Below are positions 37,273-50,900 of a DNA stretch of 64,000 bases, in pieces. The translations under genes were made by a program, and so were the position numbers. How positions within the stretch are numbered: position 1 is the stretch's first letter; each line of letters starts with the position of its first letter. The notes below the pieces were generated by a model. The model saw only the letters and a program-made list of their open reading frames with translations. It was not told the DNA's origin and made no database searches. Source of the stretch: Metellina segmentata (lineage: Eukaryota; Arthropoda; Arachnida; Araneae; Tetragnathidae). The stretch is from assembly GCA_947359465.1 (NCBI GenBank), contig OX375873.1:73658278-73722277 (forward strand), given 5' to 3'.

Positions 37273-38764
37273 CACTGGTGTAAGGAATTAAGAGAATTTC
37301 CAGACTTGGTCGGTTACCTCTAGAACTACTGTACCGATTTTAATGAAATTCGATATGTACATACATTGATACAATACAAAACAAATACCCATTCAATAAT
37401 TGTAATACACACGCATGATCGTGCGTAACACTCGTTGGATTCGGATGGTATGAAACAGCGGTTGCAGAATAAACAAAATAATGGGTTAATAGATGGGTTA
37501 ATAGGGGGTATGGTCCCCTCTTACAGATATACAGGTCTCGCAGCGTGATTTCATACTTGAAATAAGGCAGTTTATCATTTCCAGTGGCAATTGGTCCCAC
37601 GCGTTCAGAACCGCTGTTTTCATTCCCTGGATGGTTCTCGGAGTGTGTTTGGAAGTTGCAGTTGCCCACCCCAGAGCGTCCCAGACTTGCTCTATAGGGT
37701 TAAGGTCTGGAAATCTGGCTGGCCAATCCATCCGGCGAATATACTCATTCTCTAGAAATTCGTCGACCAGAAGAGCTCTATGTGGCCTCGCGTTATCGTC
37801 CATTAAAATGAACTCAGGGCCGACTGCACCCCTGAAAAGGCAAACATAGAGCTCCAAGACCTCATCCCTATACCTCATACCAGTCACACTGACTCTTTCA
37901 AAGATATGGAGAGGTGTGCGGCCATCCAACATGATGCTTGCCCAGACCATTAAACCTCCTCCGCCATAATGGTCGATTTCGTGGAGGTAGGTATTGGTAT
38001 AGGTATATAGTAGGTAGGTATATTTCATTGGAGGGTAGGTAGCGGGTCCCTGGTTCTCTCCATATGAACGTACGGCGAGAATCAGTGTTTAGGCTGAACC
38101 GGGACTCGTCAGTGAAGAGAACGGTCGCCTATTGATCCATACTCCAATCTCTATGCTCTCTGCACCATGATAAACGGATTTTCCTATTCGTAGAAGTGAG
38201 CGGGACGCAAACAGCAGGTCTTCTTGCGAACAACCCTCTCTCATGAAGTCTTTTGGAAACAGTCACCCTTGATACACGGATTCCTGTGGCTGCATACAAG
38301 TCACGAGAGAGCTCAGAAGCTGTAGCACTCCTGTTACGCCTCGCTAAAATCGACAAATGGCGATCTTCTCTGGCCGTCGTGGCTCTTGGAGGCTTGCCCA
38401 GGCTTTCTCTCGATGGATCCGGTATCCTGGAACTGTTTCCATAAGTTAAACACGACGTTTAGCGTTAAATTGAACTCTACGAATTTGGACTTGAGATTGG
38501 CCTGCTTCTAGCCTCCCCACAATTTGCCACCTCATTCCGTCATCTAAACGTTGGTGGTTACTCATTTTTACTGTTACAATTTGAAATTAACCGATTGCTG
38601 CAAAACAACACCAAGACGAAATTCGCCGAGGTGTGCTAGCGAACGAAATGCGTCTTAACTTACGCGCGCTTATAAAGCCTGTTTCTCTACTGGCTCCGTC
38701 TACACACACGTGTACGCTTACGTATTTGGAGTACAAGATTGGCATTTTTGTCTAGAAGCAGTGT
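37273..38764 (-). mobile_element. Tc1-like transposon D (DD34E type)
   Basis: A transposase on the minus strand lies between sequences beginning ACACTGGTGTAAGG on the left and, in reverse, ACACTGCTTCTAGAC on the right; only ACACTG is clearly shared, so the ends are approximate. The sequence is less AT-rich than its surroundings. It belongs to a different family from copies A, B, C and E. Confidence 0.7.
37498..38565 (-). pseudogene. Tc1 transposase, DD34E, broken (element D)
   Basis: The minus frame starts MSNHQRLDDGMRWQIVG, a helix-turn-helix, and meets a stop after KRRV. It continues with RATTAREDRHLSILARRNRS and GIRVSRVTVSKRLHERGL, the second DNA-binding part. The first catalytic Asp is in LFTDESRFSL, beyond another stop. 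The last 531 bp is open: GGLMVWASIMLDGRTPL, Asp in LMDDNARPHRA, Glu in FPDLNPIEQVWDALG, with 34 residues between, and the C-terminus RGDHTPY. This canonical spacing contrasts with family A/B/C. Confidence 0.85.
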
Positions 38765-40373
38765 TTTTACATTCAGTTCAGTTCTTTTCATGAAAATCCT
38801 TAAAATATTTAAATTTTCTTAATTTATTTCACCAGTATTGAAAAGCCATTATTGTAATATGTCAGTTAGATTATATTCTTAACAAGAGTAGAATACATTA
38901 AAAAAATAAACAGTTACTATGAAAAGAGTATAAAGGGAAGATTGACTAATTTTTGTATCTTGGAAGAAATATTTCATTATCAGTACGGTTTTAACGGCAC
39001 ACTAAAATCTCACTGCCTGTGAAGCGATTATACCAAAATGAAAACTTTTTTCAAGCAAGATTTCCTATCTTAACTGAAAAACTTAATAAGATTATTTTAT
39101 AGTATACAGACACAATTAGGTTTTCATGAGCATTCCTATTTAATTTCAGAAATTTCCAAGCATATAATCGGCTTAGAGGAAAAACTCCTTTACTGTCAAG
39201 AATATTTTATAATGTTCAGCTGTATAAGGACTAACTATTAGTTTATAGGACAAAACACAAAAATCGCAAGCATTCTGATAAAGATATTACAACATTATTA
39301 ATTATTTCTCATCATCCTGAAAATAATATTTAGCGTCTCCGAAAAATGTAAGTTAACGAATTTCTGCTCAAAGCCGACAATATCATAATTAACTTTTTAA
39401 GTTTAAACAGAATAAACAAAGCTGAACAAAACAAAATTATGTCAAATCATTCCATGTCTGTAAAATTATTACTCACGAGTTTGTCTTTGCACCATGTATA
39501 CTAATTAGCCATTATCTAATCCATTTATCACATATATTTATGTATTTTTGAAGCGTTAGTTGTATGAATATTAACAATTTTTACATCGAAAGAATATTTA
39601 AATTAAATTAAATGCTATTATAATAAATGATTCATCTCTTACTGTATAATTTTGAAGTGTGTAAGTTTTGGTTTTAAAAATTTAAAGGCTTCCCTTAAAT
39701 GTCCCGGTTAGAATAAAAACATCAAGCTGCAAAACATCAGCATTTCTTACGATGATTATGACTATTGCTTCTCACTCTAAGAGAATTCTCTCTCTTGAAT
39801 CTAGCACTCCACTAATCAATTGTAAGCATACATTTTCCCCGCCTGTCAAAATTACAACGGAGCTTTATAAGTTAGTTTGAATGAATTACAGTATTACTTG
39901 GCCGTAAATTACAATACCTACAGAAAAATTAATGAAGTCGATCAATATTTTGCAATACACTTAGGTGTACAGTCGCGGAAAAAAAAGAACGTGCCACCCC
40001 TCTTCATTCGTGCAATTTTAACAGTAGAGAAAAATCAAATATGGCGTTTGACAGGAACTAACGTATCTATTAATAATATTTTAATTCAAATGCATAAAAT
40101 TTGTTGTCATATTAAATTGAGCACCGACTTCATAATTTCCAATAGAAACCCCTTTCGACACACAATTTCGAATCTATATCAAAATTTAAATGCACATATA
40201 TCAAATTTCATGTCATTCGGTCTTATCGTTTCGGAGTTATGAGTACAGAAAGATTGGAGCTCCAAATGTTAAATCAATTTCGTAGACTTTATTGATATAT
40301 TTTTAATAATATTTCTGTAGCGCTGATATTTTATGTCAGGTTTCTGTTGAATGACCCAAACGAAATCCACCTA
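38765..40373. other. Non-coding DNA with a possible MITE end
   Basis: No supported gene; the 121-codon frame 39877-40242 has no recognised domain. At 39970, ACAGTCGCGGAAAAAAAAG resembles a Tc1-type end, but no opposite end was found. Confidence 0.35.
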
Positions 40374-41776
40374 CACTCTGTAACAAAAAAATCGACGCAC
40401 CAAGAAGTAGTTGTCCGATGGAGACAAAAATTGGTGGTTAGGAAAATTATGTACAGAATAGAAAATGATTAAAATTTCAGAACAATTGAATGATTTATTT
40501 CAGAGTTACAGTAACGAGCTCAATAAGGTGTTGACCCGCCTCTAGCCTGGATACAAGTTGCCACACGGCGTGGCATAGACCGATAAAGCTCCCGGGTGGT
40601 CTCCTGAGGTATTTCTTGCCAAATTTGCTTCAAATGTCGGACTACGTCATCAACATTCCCTACCGGATGCAGTCGCCTTCCCATCATATCACAGACATGC
40701 TCGATGAAAGAGAGATCTGGTGATCTAGCTGGCCAAGGAAGTGTTTTACAAGCTTGAAGACAGTTCATAGCAACACGTGCCGTATGTGGTCTGGCATTGT
40801 TTTGCTGAAAAATAAGCCCAGGGTACTGCGTAAAGAACGGTAGCAAAACAGGTCTCAGAATGTCGTCAATGTACCGCTGTGCAGTAAGTGTACCTCTAGA
40901 CGACCAAAGGGGTCCGGCTATCAAGGGAAATGGCACCCCAGACCATAACTCCTTGTTGAGGGCCCGTGTGGCGTGCAATAGTGAAAGCAGGATCGGCACG
41001 CTGCCCTGGGCGTCTCCAGACACGTCTTCGATGATCGTCAGGACACAGTTGGAAGCGGGATTCGTCGCTAAAGACTATACGTCCCCAGTCAGCATCATTA
41101 CAGCCTGATCAAGCCAAGCACCACTGTAATCTGGCTCGACAGTGTGCAGGTGTGAGTGGCAGGTGGCGTAACGGTCGGTACGAGGGTAGATTTCGCTCTC
41201 TCAGCCGTCTGTGAATGGTCATGGTGGACACTCGTGTGTGGGTCGTACGACTCATGGTTTATAGCGATGAATCAGGAGCTGTGACAGCTTATCTGACAAT
41301 CCCTCTGTCCTCGCGATCTGTTGTGGCCCTACGTCGACCGCTACCATCATGACGCTGAAATCTGCCATTGTCCACCCACTCTTGCCAGCATCTTCTAATC
41401 GCCGCATAACTTCGACTCACATGACGAGCGATTCTCCGATTTGCCCAACCTGTTCTTTCAATCCAATGATACAACCTCTTTCAAACTCTGAAAGTTGCTC
41501 GTAATGAGCTCGAATCCTGCGGTGAGGCATTATTTCTGTCGTTAAAAGGTATCCTAAATCGCTATGCAGCAGAAATTTTTAACAACAGTTCAAGAACAAC
41601 TCTTTATATACATCTGCTGGATGCGCAGTTCCGATGCGCTGGAGATCGCACTATTCATTCATTGGACACCAAATTTTAATTATTTGCATATTTGGTCAAA
41701 ACATTTTTGCATACTAAATTTCAAAGCAATCGGATGAATCTTTCTTGGTGCGTCGATTTTTTTTTGTTATAGAGTA
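40374..41776 (-). mobile_element. Tc1-like transposon copy C (1.40 kb, dead)
   Basis: Inverted relative to copies A and B; ends CACTCTGTAAC and GTTATAGAGTA with TA flanks, each carrying one change from the family end. The interior matches copies A and B over its whole length. Confidence 0.92.
40520..41530 (-). pseudogene. Tc1 transposase, broken (copy C)
   Basis: The minus-strand frame starts MPHRRIRAHYEQLSEFERG and shifts soon afterwards. HVSRSYAAIRRCWQEW and NGRFQRHDGSGRRR are in the next open part (41289-41474). The last 504 bp is open: IFQQNNARPHTA (second catalytic Asp changed to Asn, as in copy A), SPDLSFIEHVCD (Glu kept) and the family C-terminus ARGGSTPY plus stop. The shared Asp-to-Asn change in A and C suggests that they descend from one defective copy or suffered the same G-to-A change. 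Confidence 0.88.
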
Positions 41777-41829
41777 TATTTTAAAAGAGGGGTTCGAAAA
41801 ATAATTGAAATTCTTTATGTATATGATGA

Positions 41830-41925
41830 AATATGATAAGTTTAGAAAAATCAACGCGTGGGTCATTTAAAAAGACTGCGTGGGTCAGTGTCTCCGACCC
41901 GCGGGTTATAGGTTCACCATCCCTG
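41830..41925 (-). mobile_element. hAT-type terminal fragment
   Basis: On the minus strand it starts CAGGGATGGTGAACCTATAA, the style of hAT inverted ends (CAGGG.TGG.GAACC), followed by a GC-rich segment with CCCGCGGGTCGG. No opposite end or 8-bp duplication was found, so this is a fragment call only. Confidence 0.4.
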
Positions 41926-41929
41926 CCCT

Positions 41930-43720
41930 AGACCGTCATGGTAACTACATAAACTTATACATGTTGCGCATAGTAGCTTGCAAACACGAGTAGGCGATAT
42001 TTGGCTCACCTACTAAAATATATTTAAATTAATGTTTGAAAAATTATGAATTGGTACCTACTGTATTTTGAGGGGAATCGATTCCAGAAGGACTTCTATA
42101 TAACTTTAACTCATTCCAATGGTTAGTTTCTGTGTTACATTAAATTTTCCTCATTATGGCAATTTTAGGAAACAAGCAAAAATTGAAAAAACGCTTGACA
42201 TCCCTCGGATAATAGTTCTTGGAACGTTTTTACTTGCATAGTAAATACAAAAATATAATTCTTTAATCGTTTGCAGTTGCATATAAAAAATATATTACAA
42301 TTGAAATTGACAGCAATTTTTTCAATGAATATATTTGGATATAAAAATAGTGAAGTCATTAAATTTCATATTTAGACAAATTTAACTATGCAGAATCTGA
42401 TTAAGACTTGAAAATATGCTGTTTCGATTGGAATTTTGATGTTTGTGCAAAATTTCATTTCAAGACGTCCCTTTATGTATTACTTTTTGCATTTGAATTT
42501 GTTGAGGACGTTATTTCCTATTTGATGATATCTTTGAATTTGCTCTACTATTAATAGTGTTGGAAATAAAGGGGCAGTTCGTTTTTTTCTGAAACTGTAC
42601 AATGCTTGACTGACCTGTCTTCAAACAGTAATACATAGGACACTGTGAATGTGTTATCCAACAACTGTTAGAAACAAAGCTTATGGACTGCACGGTATGA
42701 GCACATCCGCCACATCACTTAGGAACAGCCTATTTGGTGCCTACGACATACAAACAGGCATTTCAATTCCAGCAATAAAGATGTTTTCTGTGATGAATTT
42801 TTAGTATAAATAAAGGTATACTGGGCAAATTAACATTAATAACGAAGTGTAATTAAAGATGACATAAGTACGATTTGAAAGGCACGCACCGATCGGTCGA
42901 TGTTTTTTCCCTGGTCAAGAGGAAAACAAAACTTTTTCCTTGCCATCGAAATTGAGAAACCTTATAGACCTTAAATATATGTAGTTGAATTTATGTCGCA
43001 CTGGAACAACATTTATCAATGATTCGACATCCAACGTATAAGCGACACCGATGTAACAAAAATGCAGCAGTTGTAAGACAAAACAGAATTTCATCATCTT
43101 TCCAGATGAATGCGTCTCAATATGCAGAATATTCAATGTGGTATACTGTTCGAACCTGAGGGTGTAGAAAATCTCATTGAGCTCTTCGCGAGTTTCCTCA
43201 ATGAGACCTGCATAATACAGCATCGTAGAGGTCCAGGACATGATGTTATGGTATAGTGTTCAATAGGATTCCAAACCTGTTTTCATCTAGTACTCATTAT
43301 TGGTGATTTACTGTAACCAGAATTAAGACTACAAGAATTACAACATAATCATAAATTTGACAAGACGAAGAAACACTAGAAGAATAACAACCGAAAGTAA
43401 AAATTAAATAGAAAGAATATTTCACGCGTTCCGTGTGTTATTCATCGCGTATGCGCATTACAAACTTACGCCACGAGAGAAAGATCATACGCATCGTCAA
43501 TTTTCCACGATTTTCAATGCGTTCTCTCCATAGGACCAATCAGATGATGAATCAATTTATGGGCGACTTCTCCCGTCCTGTGGAACAATCAGATGATGAA
43601 TGTTCGGAGAACGAAAGTAGACTAATGATGACATTATTACTAGTTTCAGTTATACGATCCTGGGGCTCTCTACTTTTATATTTACATAATAGCTACTCAT
43701 CCACCCTGGTTATTTACCTT
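41930..43720. other. Mostly non-coding DNA with two unassigned frames
   Basis: The minus frame 42915-43241 has 108 codons, reasonably balanced codon use and one hydrophobic stretch (residues about 53-70), but no family match and a stop just upstream of its ATG. The plus frame 43433-43810 runs into a SINE and contains a direct repeat of CAATCAGATGATGAAT; it is not called. Confidence 0.3.
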
Positions 43721-44059
43721 GGTGTGGGCCGACCAACCGGTATAGTGGTTAAGGTGTTAGCCTCTAGATCGGAAGGTTCCTGGTTCGAATCCGGGCATGG
43801 ATGTTTGTAAACGTATGGTGTAGAGGCGGCTGGTGCACCTTAAATCTGTCGTGGCCGAAAGTCCTCACGTTGGGTTGGCGTGGAAGTTTGGAGAGTGGGG
43901 TGCCAGCTCAGGTGTTGCTTCGTCATCTGACCGTGGTTCAAAATTACGAGGTGTTGTCCTCGGATCTTTCACTCAAGGGACTGATCCCGGACCGTCGTCA
44001 ATAGCCCGTTGTGTTGCTCTAGTACGACGTTAACTAAAATTACCTTACCTTACCTTACC
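43721..44059 (+). mobile_element. tRNA-derived SINE, copy 1 (complete)
   Basis: The head has polymerase III promoter boxes: TATAGTGGTTAAGG as box A (43741-43754) and GGTTCGAATCC as box B (43782-43792), with a five-pair T-stem (CCTGG/CCGGG). The acceptor stem does not close, so it is not a working tRNA. The body carries GTGGCCGAAAGTCCTCACGTT and ACTGATCCCGGACCGTCGTC, and the tail is a (CCTTA)n microsatellite. Confidence 0.8.
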
Positions 44060-44137
44060 CTCAAGGGACTGATCCCGGACCGTCGTCAATATCCCGTTGT
44101 GTTGCTCTAGTACGACGTTAACTAAAAAATTACCAAT
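44060..44137 (+). mobile_element. SINE copy 2, 3' fragment
   Basis: Repeats the last 70 bp or so of copy 1 almost exactly (CTCAAGGGACTGATCCCGG to GTACGACGTTAACTAAAA), ending in an A/T-rich tail. It follows copy 1 directly. Confidence 0.78.
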
Positions 44138-44147
44138 TTTTTTTACC

Positions 44148-44323
44148 TTGGTGTGGTGTGCAAGTTTGGAGAGTGAGGTGCCAGCTCAGGAGTCTCGTCA
44201 TCTGACCGTGGTTCGAAATTGCTTGATGTTGTCCTTGGATCTCTTCTTTCAGATTTGATCCCGGGCCATCTCCAATATCCTGTTATGTGTTGATTTAATG
44301 TGTTAATTAAAATACCTACCTAC
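44148..44323 (+). mobile_element. SINE copy 3, body and tail only
   Basis: Matches copy 1 from CAAGTTTGGAGAGTGAGGTG onward with several indels, ending in a (CCTA)n tail. The tRNA-like head is absent. Confidence 0.72.
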
Positions 44324-44325
44324 CA

Positions 44326-44668
44326 GCCGGGCTTTCGTGGCCATAGACATGAAATATACTCCTCTATGAACTCTGGCCGCGGGGGTCCGGTTGGAAAAGT
44401 AACTGATTAGTAACCGGATCGTTACAAGTTCGAATCCAGCAAAACGCATTCGTGTACAAAGTGAGCTGGTACACATTAAATTTATCGTGGCCTTAAATGT
44501 CCTCACGTTGGTGTTGTGTGGAAGTTTGGAAAGTAGGGTACAGGCTCTGGTGCTACCTCGTCATCTAACCATGTTTCAAAACTGTGTAGTATAGTCCTTG
44601 AATCCTTGATCCCAAACCATCGTCAATAGCCCATTATGTTGCTCTATTGAAACGTTAATTAAATACCT
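44326..44668 (+). mobile_element. SINE copy 4, old and complete
   Basis: A box B-like AGTTCGAATCC is followed by the body phrases GTGGCCTTAAATGTCCTCACG and GTCGTC-like sequence, more diverged than copies 1-3. It ends about 200 bp before the TOM20 start codon. Confidence 0.68.
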
Positions 44669-44870
44669 ATCAATGATAGTGTCGGCTCTGCATGCTTTTA
44701 CGCATATTCTGGAAATTTTCTAGCACTGAAGTGAATTGTGACTGGTTGAAAAATAAATAATAACTACAACTTTTACTTCTGTGTGCACTTTTTACATCAC
44801 AGTTTATTAAAAATTGCCCGGACTTCACTAATTTAGATTTAATTTGCTTGCATTTATTCTCTAGTTCAAC

Positions 44871-44994
44871 ATGCTATCAAAAACCGCTGTTGTTGCTGCA
44901 GCTGGGGTGTGTGGAACCATTTTCATCGGTTATTGTATATATTTCGACCGAAAACGAAGGAATGATCCTCATTTCAAACAGAACCTCAGAAATC
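44871..44994 (+). CDS. Tomm20: TOM20 exon 1
   Basis: Codes the membrane anchor and FDRKRRNDP segment. It ends AATC before donor GTGAGT, phase 1; the next exon completes Arg. Confidence 0.95.
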
Positions 44995-47900
44995 GTGAGT
45001 GGAGGAAAAGCAATTTTATCATTGATATTATTTCGAGGCCTTTTTCTATGTTGTGTTTCACTGTCCAGAATTTGTTTTTCCTTTTTACTTGTTTTGTAAT
45101 TTTCCTGTGATTTTTTTTCGTATTTATTGAATTAATTTTTTGCAGACAATTATTCATTTATCTCAAAAATATATTTTCCACCGAATTATAGATTTAATTT
45201 ATTTTCTTTTTTTTAAATCCACAAAAATTGAAAGTTATTTTTACCTTCCAACTTACCCTCAATTTTTTAGCAATTTTACCTCCATTTTTCTAAAATTACT
45301 TTTGTAAATGTGCAGGATATTAAATTGCTAAGACAAGTGTTGCTGGTTTTCAAGGCACTGTGGACAATAATTTTATGTATTTGTAAATGTTTACCACTGT
45401 CAATTTTATCCGATTGCATTGTTTTGATGTCAAATAAGTTAGAATCAGACTTGAAATGCAGTGTTAAAGAATTGTATTTTGTGTTTATTATATTATCATA
45501 AATTATCAATCATTCAAAGGAAAAATTAGTTCTAAGTGTTAAATTACAGATAAGGTCACAAATTTTTTATATAATGAAATGTTTGATTTTAAAAGTATGG
45601 AAGTATAATAGCCATTTACTGGTCAATCTGGGCTGCAGATTCTAATCCTAGTGGCTCTATCCACTTTGTGTTTTAAAAAATATTTTAGTGTTGAGGTATA
45701 GCAATCTTATGGAACATATGTTACATATATCTGTTTTGCTAATTGAATTAAATGTTTGGATGACTACTATGAGAGAAATAAAATCTTTACATTCTTTCTT
45801 GCTTTTTATTAAATCTTACCTTATTGTTCTGGGTAAACTGTGATAGAATTGTGTTCTATGCAAGATTTTTACGCCTAAATGAATTAAAAATTTTCTTTTT
45901 ATGAACTTTCAAGGAAAAACAATTTAATCTTATCAAGAGTAAAGTAATTACAGTAGTACGAAGTCCAAAATTCAAAATCCTCTGGACCTTGACTATTCCA
46001 GATTTCAAACTTTTTCCCGATTGTGGATTATTTGCAGTTTTTTGTCAAAAAATCCTAATCTATCCCCTCCCAAATTTTTCCACTTTATTTTATTTACGTC
46101 CAGAACTTGTTTGTATTACTAAAATTATAAATATATAAATAGGAATAATTTTTTTAAAGAAAAAAATTTTTTAATCATGCAACAAATTTTTATACAAATC
46201 TTCTAATTTTTCTGCATGATATTCATTCTGAACATGTCTATTATTTTGCATTGTTTCATCAGGTTCAGGTTGAATGCCTTTGTTCTCAACAGAGGCAGAA
46301 AGATAGAAAAAATTTGCTGGTTAGCAAAACGTTCGGACTTTGTATTGTATAAGTATATCCAGTTTCTCAGAACTTGTAAAATAATAAACAGATTTTATTT
46401 TATTACATGTGTTTACATTTTAATTTTACAGAGTAAATTTTAATGACGTCCTTAAAAAAATTTTAACAATATATAGCATTCTAAACATTTCTCTTAACTT
46501 TAGGTCGGGCAGAGGCTATTTTGATGAAAGAGCAAGCATCAAAGAACAACTCTAAGGTATAATAGTCCAATTTTTTTATCTTTTTTCCTGTTTTCCAAAA
46601 TATTTTAAGAAACCAGTAAATTGTGTTGATGTAAGTGTAAATATATTTAATCATTGGTTCAGAATATAAAATTAGCAGCCATTTTATTGTATTTTGTACT
46701 TGTTAATTTCATTTTGAAATAAATTTCATTAGTTTTTCTGACTTCATTATTTTTGACACCTAATTTTTCAAACTGGTTTGACTTGTGTGGTGCAAATTCC
46801 AACAATTCCTCCGTTTATTCTTTTAACATTCTAAGTCCTGTGAATAGATGCAACAAAGTCATGCACTCTCTCATGCTAACCATGATAACACTTGCCATCT
46901 ATACAACAAACTTTTATTAAACATGTAACTTTTTCTGAAAATGTAAAACAAAATGTTGCCCTCTAGAAAGGTCAAAATTCAAATGTTCATAGCAGGTGCT
47001 ACTGTATATCATGCATGTAAAACAAATGCATTAAAAATTGCACCCGAGTAGAACATTTTGCCAACTGAGAAAAAAGATTTAATATCATTGATGCCTGACT
47101 TTCATCTAACTACATTAATCAGATGCATGAAAATGCTAATATTACATATTTGGAAATCCTAATTTGAATCAGTGCATACTTTAACACTAGAATGTCCAGC
47201 ACTCACATTACCCTGAAATGTCCATTAATGAAACCATTGTTGTTTCAACATCAGTAAATAAATTGCAAAATAGTAATGATGCCATTTAGATATTAAAGTT
47301 CGGTGTTTATTTCACAAAAAGGCACAGTAAATCGATTGTCAAACTCGGAAATAAAAGTAATGCAATAAATTTTGAAAATGAAAAATGTCCTTTTTACAAA
47401 AATGTAGATTATATACACATTAATTATTTCATTAAATATGTCATATGTATACCTTATTTACAATTGGTAGAGTAATAAGCAGTAACTGTACCATACTTGT
47501 TGGAACAACACATTTTGTGTGTTAATTTCACATTTTCTGCATTTGACATAAATTTCCAATTTTGATGTATAATTTTAGGGCTTGACTTTTAAACTCATAG
47601 TGGTCTCATTGATGTTTTACATGACAAAATAGAGTGTTATTGTCCTGTAAAATACACTATCTGGCCATTCGTCACCAGACAGACACCCTGTACTATTAAG
47701 TTAAAGCCGATCCAGGACGACATCAGTATCATGTAGTGCCACCTTTCACCGCAATGACATCTGCAACTCTTCAAGGAAGACTTTCCACCAAGATTAGATA
47801 TCCATTCATCCTTAAAATTGGCAAGCAGCCAAGTGGTGTTTTTTGGCCAGGTGTTCTTTCAAGTGGTTGAAGTCTGGACTTGGGGATGGCCAATGAAGTT

Positions 47901-50900
47901 TTTCCCACATCCGTTTTCTCATAAGTTGTGTGAAGCCAATAAACACAACAAAACAGCCTAAATTACAAAGAAATTATCGGTTTTTTTATAATATATGTAC
48001 AATGGATTTATATCCCTATGTCGTGGGCACTGCAAAACAGGGATCTCCTCAATGGCTGTGAGTTTAGTTAAGGAGCATCATAAAAAAATCATCTGTTCAG
48101 CTCGAGCTCTCCAATCATTCTTTTTGTGTATCGCCAGATTTCCCTCAGAATCAGTTGAATCACTGGGTATTGTGCACTCTTAAAAACCATATGGACATCC
48201 ATCAAAGGCCACCCCAATAGATATTTCAGGAATTTTTTGGCTTAGGGTCAGTGGTGATGACCAGATACCAAGTTGTTGTCAGGGACCTTAGTTTCAAATG
48301 ACACCAATGTTATAAGGTTAAACTGGTAATATTTTTTGTACAGAATGACAACGTTCCTTTTACCTTAAATTAAAACATCTATCATGAATTAAGAGGCTAA
48401 ATTTTGTATTTCATTTATGTTTCTAGATTCCAGATATTACAGACTATGAATCAGTTCAAAAGTTTTTCATTCAAGAAGTCCAACTTGGAGAAGAACTCCT
48501 AGCTCAAGGTAAGGATTAGTTAAGAGAGGGATAAGTTTTTAATTTTCGGTTCTGTGTTATTCCTCATGGTCTAGCACTAGATCAAGTCTTTGAGACTGCT
48601 CTTACAAAAGTCTATCACCTTGTGAGGGCTCTCAATTACTACTCATTCCAATATAGCACTACATGACTTAGAGAGTCCTGTTCAATGTTGCATTTAAATC
48701 ATGTTGAGGTTATGCATATCCAATGTTTTGGCATAATATATTAAAGGGACCTATTCATCTTCAGTACTGAAATTCCAAAAACTAAGGAAATATTGTTCAA
48801 ATGTATGAGTAATAACTTTTTATTTGTGTTATCATCAAACAAACTATTCACTTCATATTTGTAATATCAAAATCAGTTAATAGTTTAACTTATTGAAGTA
48901 TATCAGCTTTTGTATCATTGAAAATTATTTGTGTTATCAAGGTGACTATTGCTCACTGAAAACTGCAATTCAATGTCCGTAGCTTCTATTTTTACTATTG
49001 AAAATACTTGCTTTAAAAGCTTAGAATTGTATAAAATTCACCACTTTACCTACCTTTTGAAAAGTTTCTAGAGTTTGTGACAGATGTTTGACCACAATAG
49101 ATATTCTTTATCTAGATTGCAGTGAGAAAAGAATGACTTAAGTAGCTTTTTTATTCTTGTTCCTATATCAGTTTTCTTAATAATGTTCTCTGACAAAAGT
49201 TTTCCTATATATACCCCAATTTAGCATATTATATACCTAATCATGAATTTTTAAGATGTCTGCAGAAGTGATATATTTTTTTAATGTTTCTTAAATTTTA
49301 CCTCTTTGCTAGTTTGGCTGCGGCAAGTTGGCATTACATATTCATTTGTTTGATTAGGGGTCACATTAGACCTAACTAACCACAATTAGTGTGGTTTCTG
49401 GTTCAGTTTATTATTCAATGCTGGAGGTTAAATGGTGATTGCCATGCATGATTTTGACTATGGGAGTCCTTTTCCTGGAAGCTTTAACGATTATGGGAGT
49501 CCTTTTCCTGGAAGCTTTAACTTCCTTAGTACAAATGCACTGTCCCAAGGTCATGTGCTTCTCACCAGCCATATTGCATCTTATACCAAATTAAATGAAT
49601 ACATAGTCACACAATTACTTCAGATTGTGTGGTTTAAATTCGCTTTCTCCCTATATTAAAAAAGTTACCGCTGCTGCCACATGATGAAAACTCGCTTTTT
49701 TTTCTCTCAATTCTTAAGACAAGTTAGTACAGATATGAAAGTTACTAAATTAACATGGTTTGTTCAAAATTGTACAGGGAACACGCTGAAGATTTTTTTA
49801 CCGATGCAGCAATTAGTTTAGGGTTTATTAAGTGTCAAAGTTGAAAAGGCTAAATTTCTAACGCGAATGAGCAAAAGACATACAAATTTTCAGTCACAGG
49901 TTGTTTTTTTAGAGTACCTCTAAACGTAAATTTATGCACCACACCAAGTTTTTTTTTTGAAAAAATTTCAATTTGATTCCTGGTATTTTTTTTGTTAAAA
50001 CTGTCGTATCTATAGCTTGATACTATTAGTTTTTAAATTTCAATTATCACTGGTTAGCGAGCATGGGGCAGAGCCCTCGCTGTGATGTCATGGCCCAGAA
50101 AGTCCAATCAGAAATATACGAATTATTAAGATAGAGTTTTCTATCTCCTGTGACGTCAAAACTAAGAAAGCGTATTGGGTTTGCGTAGCAATCACCTGGG
50201 GTAGGTGAGCAGGGAGGTAGTGTTCAAAATAACTTGTATAAAAAAAATAGGGATGGACTCTTGTTTCGTTTTTGATGCAAGTGACATTTGAGTGTGATCT
50301 GTTCAGCTCAATATAACATTAGTTTACTTTCTGGAATCTGATTCTTACATTTTCTAATATCAAGATAAGAGTGCAATTGACTTGAAATTGTATCCTGTTT
50401 CTATAGCGAGCCCAATATTTTAACATTGAACCACTGAGGGATTGCGAGTTATAAATCTGAATATTTTGTTTTATTCAATTGGCTTTTATTCTAGATTTAT
50501 TTGGAATTTTATTGATCTAATTAACCTCAACTGTTTACTTAATCAATCCCATAACTATATATCATGGTAAAATTGAATTTATTTAAATTTTAGGAATTAT
50601 AACTCGATGTAAGCTTTTTTTTATTTACAGGGGACATAGAAAATGGAGTTGAACATTTATGTAGGGCCTTAGTCGTCTGCGGTGAACCAACACATTTAAT
50701 TGAAGTTTTGCAACTGCAACTTCCACCACAGGTTTTCCATTTATTGATGCAACGACTACCAATTGTGAGCCAGGTTAGTTCAAAATGTAACAATATTTTC
50801 TCTTTTGAATAGGATGTAAATATTTTGTTTTGTAAAACTTATCTTGGTTGCACTTTTTTTCATAATTTGTATATTCTGAAGTTTTATTAAAAATGGAAAA

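Noticed and set aside
43731..43805. Possible functional tRNA gene
   Set aside because: Box A and box B and a T-stem are present, but the acceptor stem does not pair and the sequence leads into a SINE body that recurs downstream.
44871..45110. Single-exon TOM20-like protein of 79 residues
   Set aside because: The reading past 44994 is intron; the GTGAGT donor and the in-phase later exons show a spliced gene.
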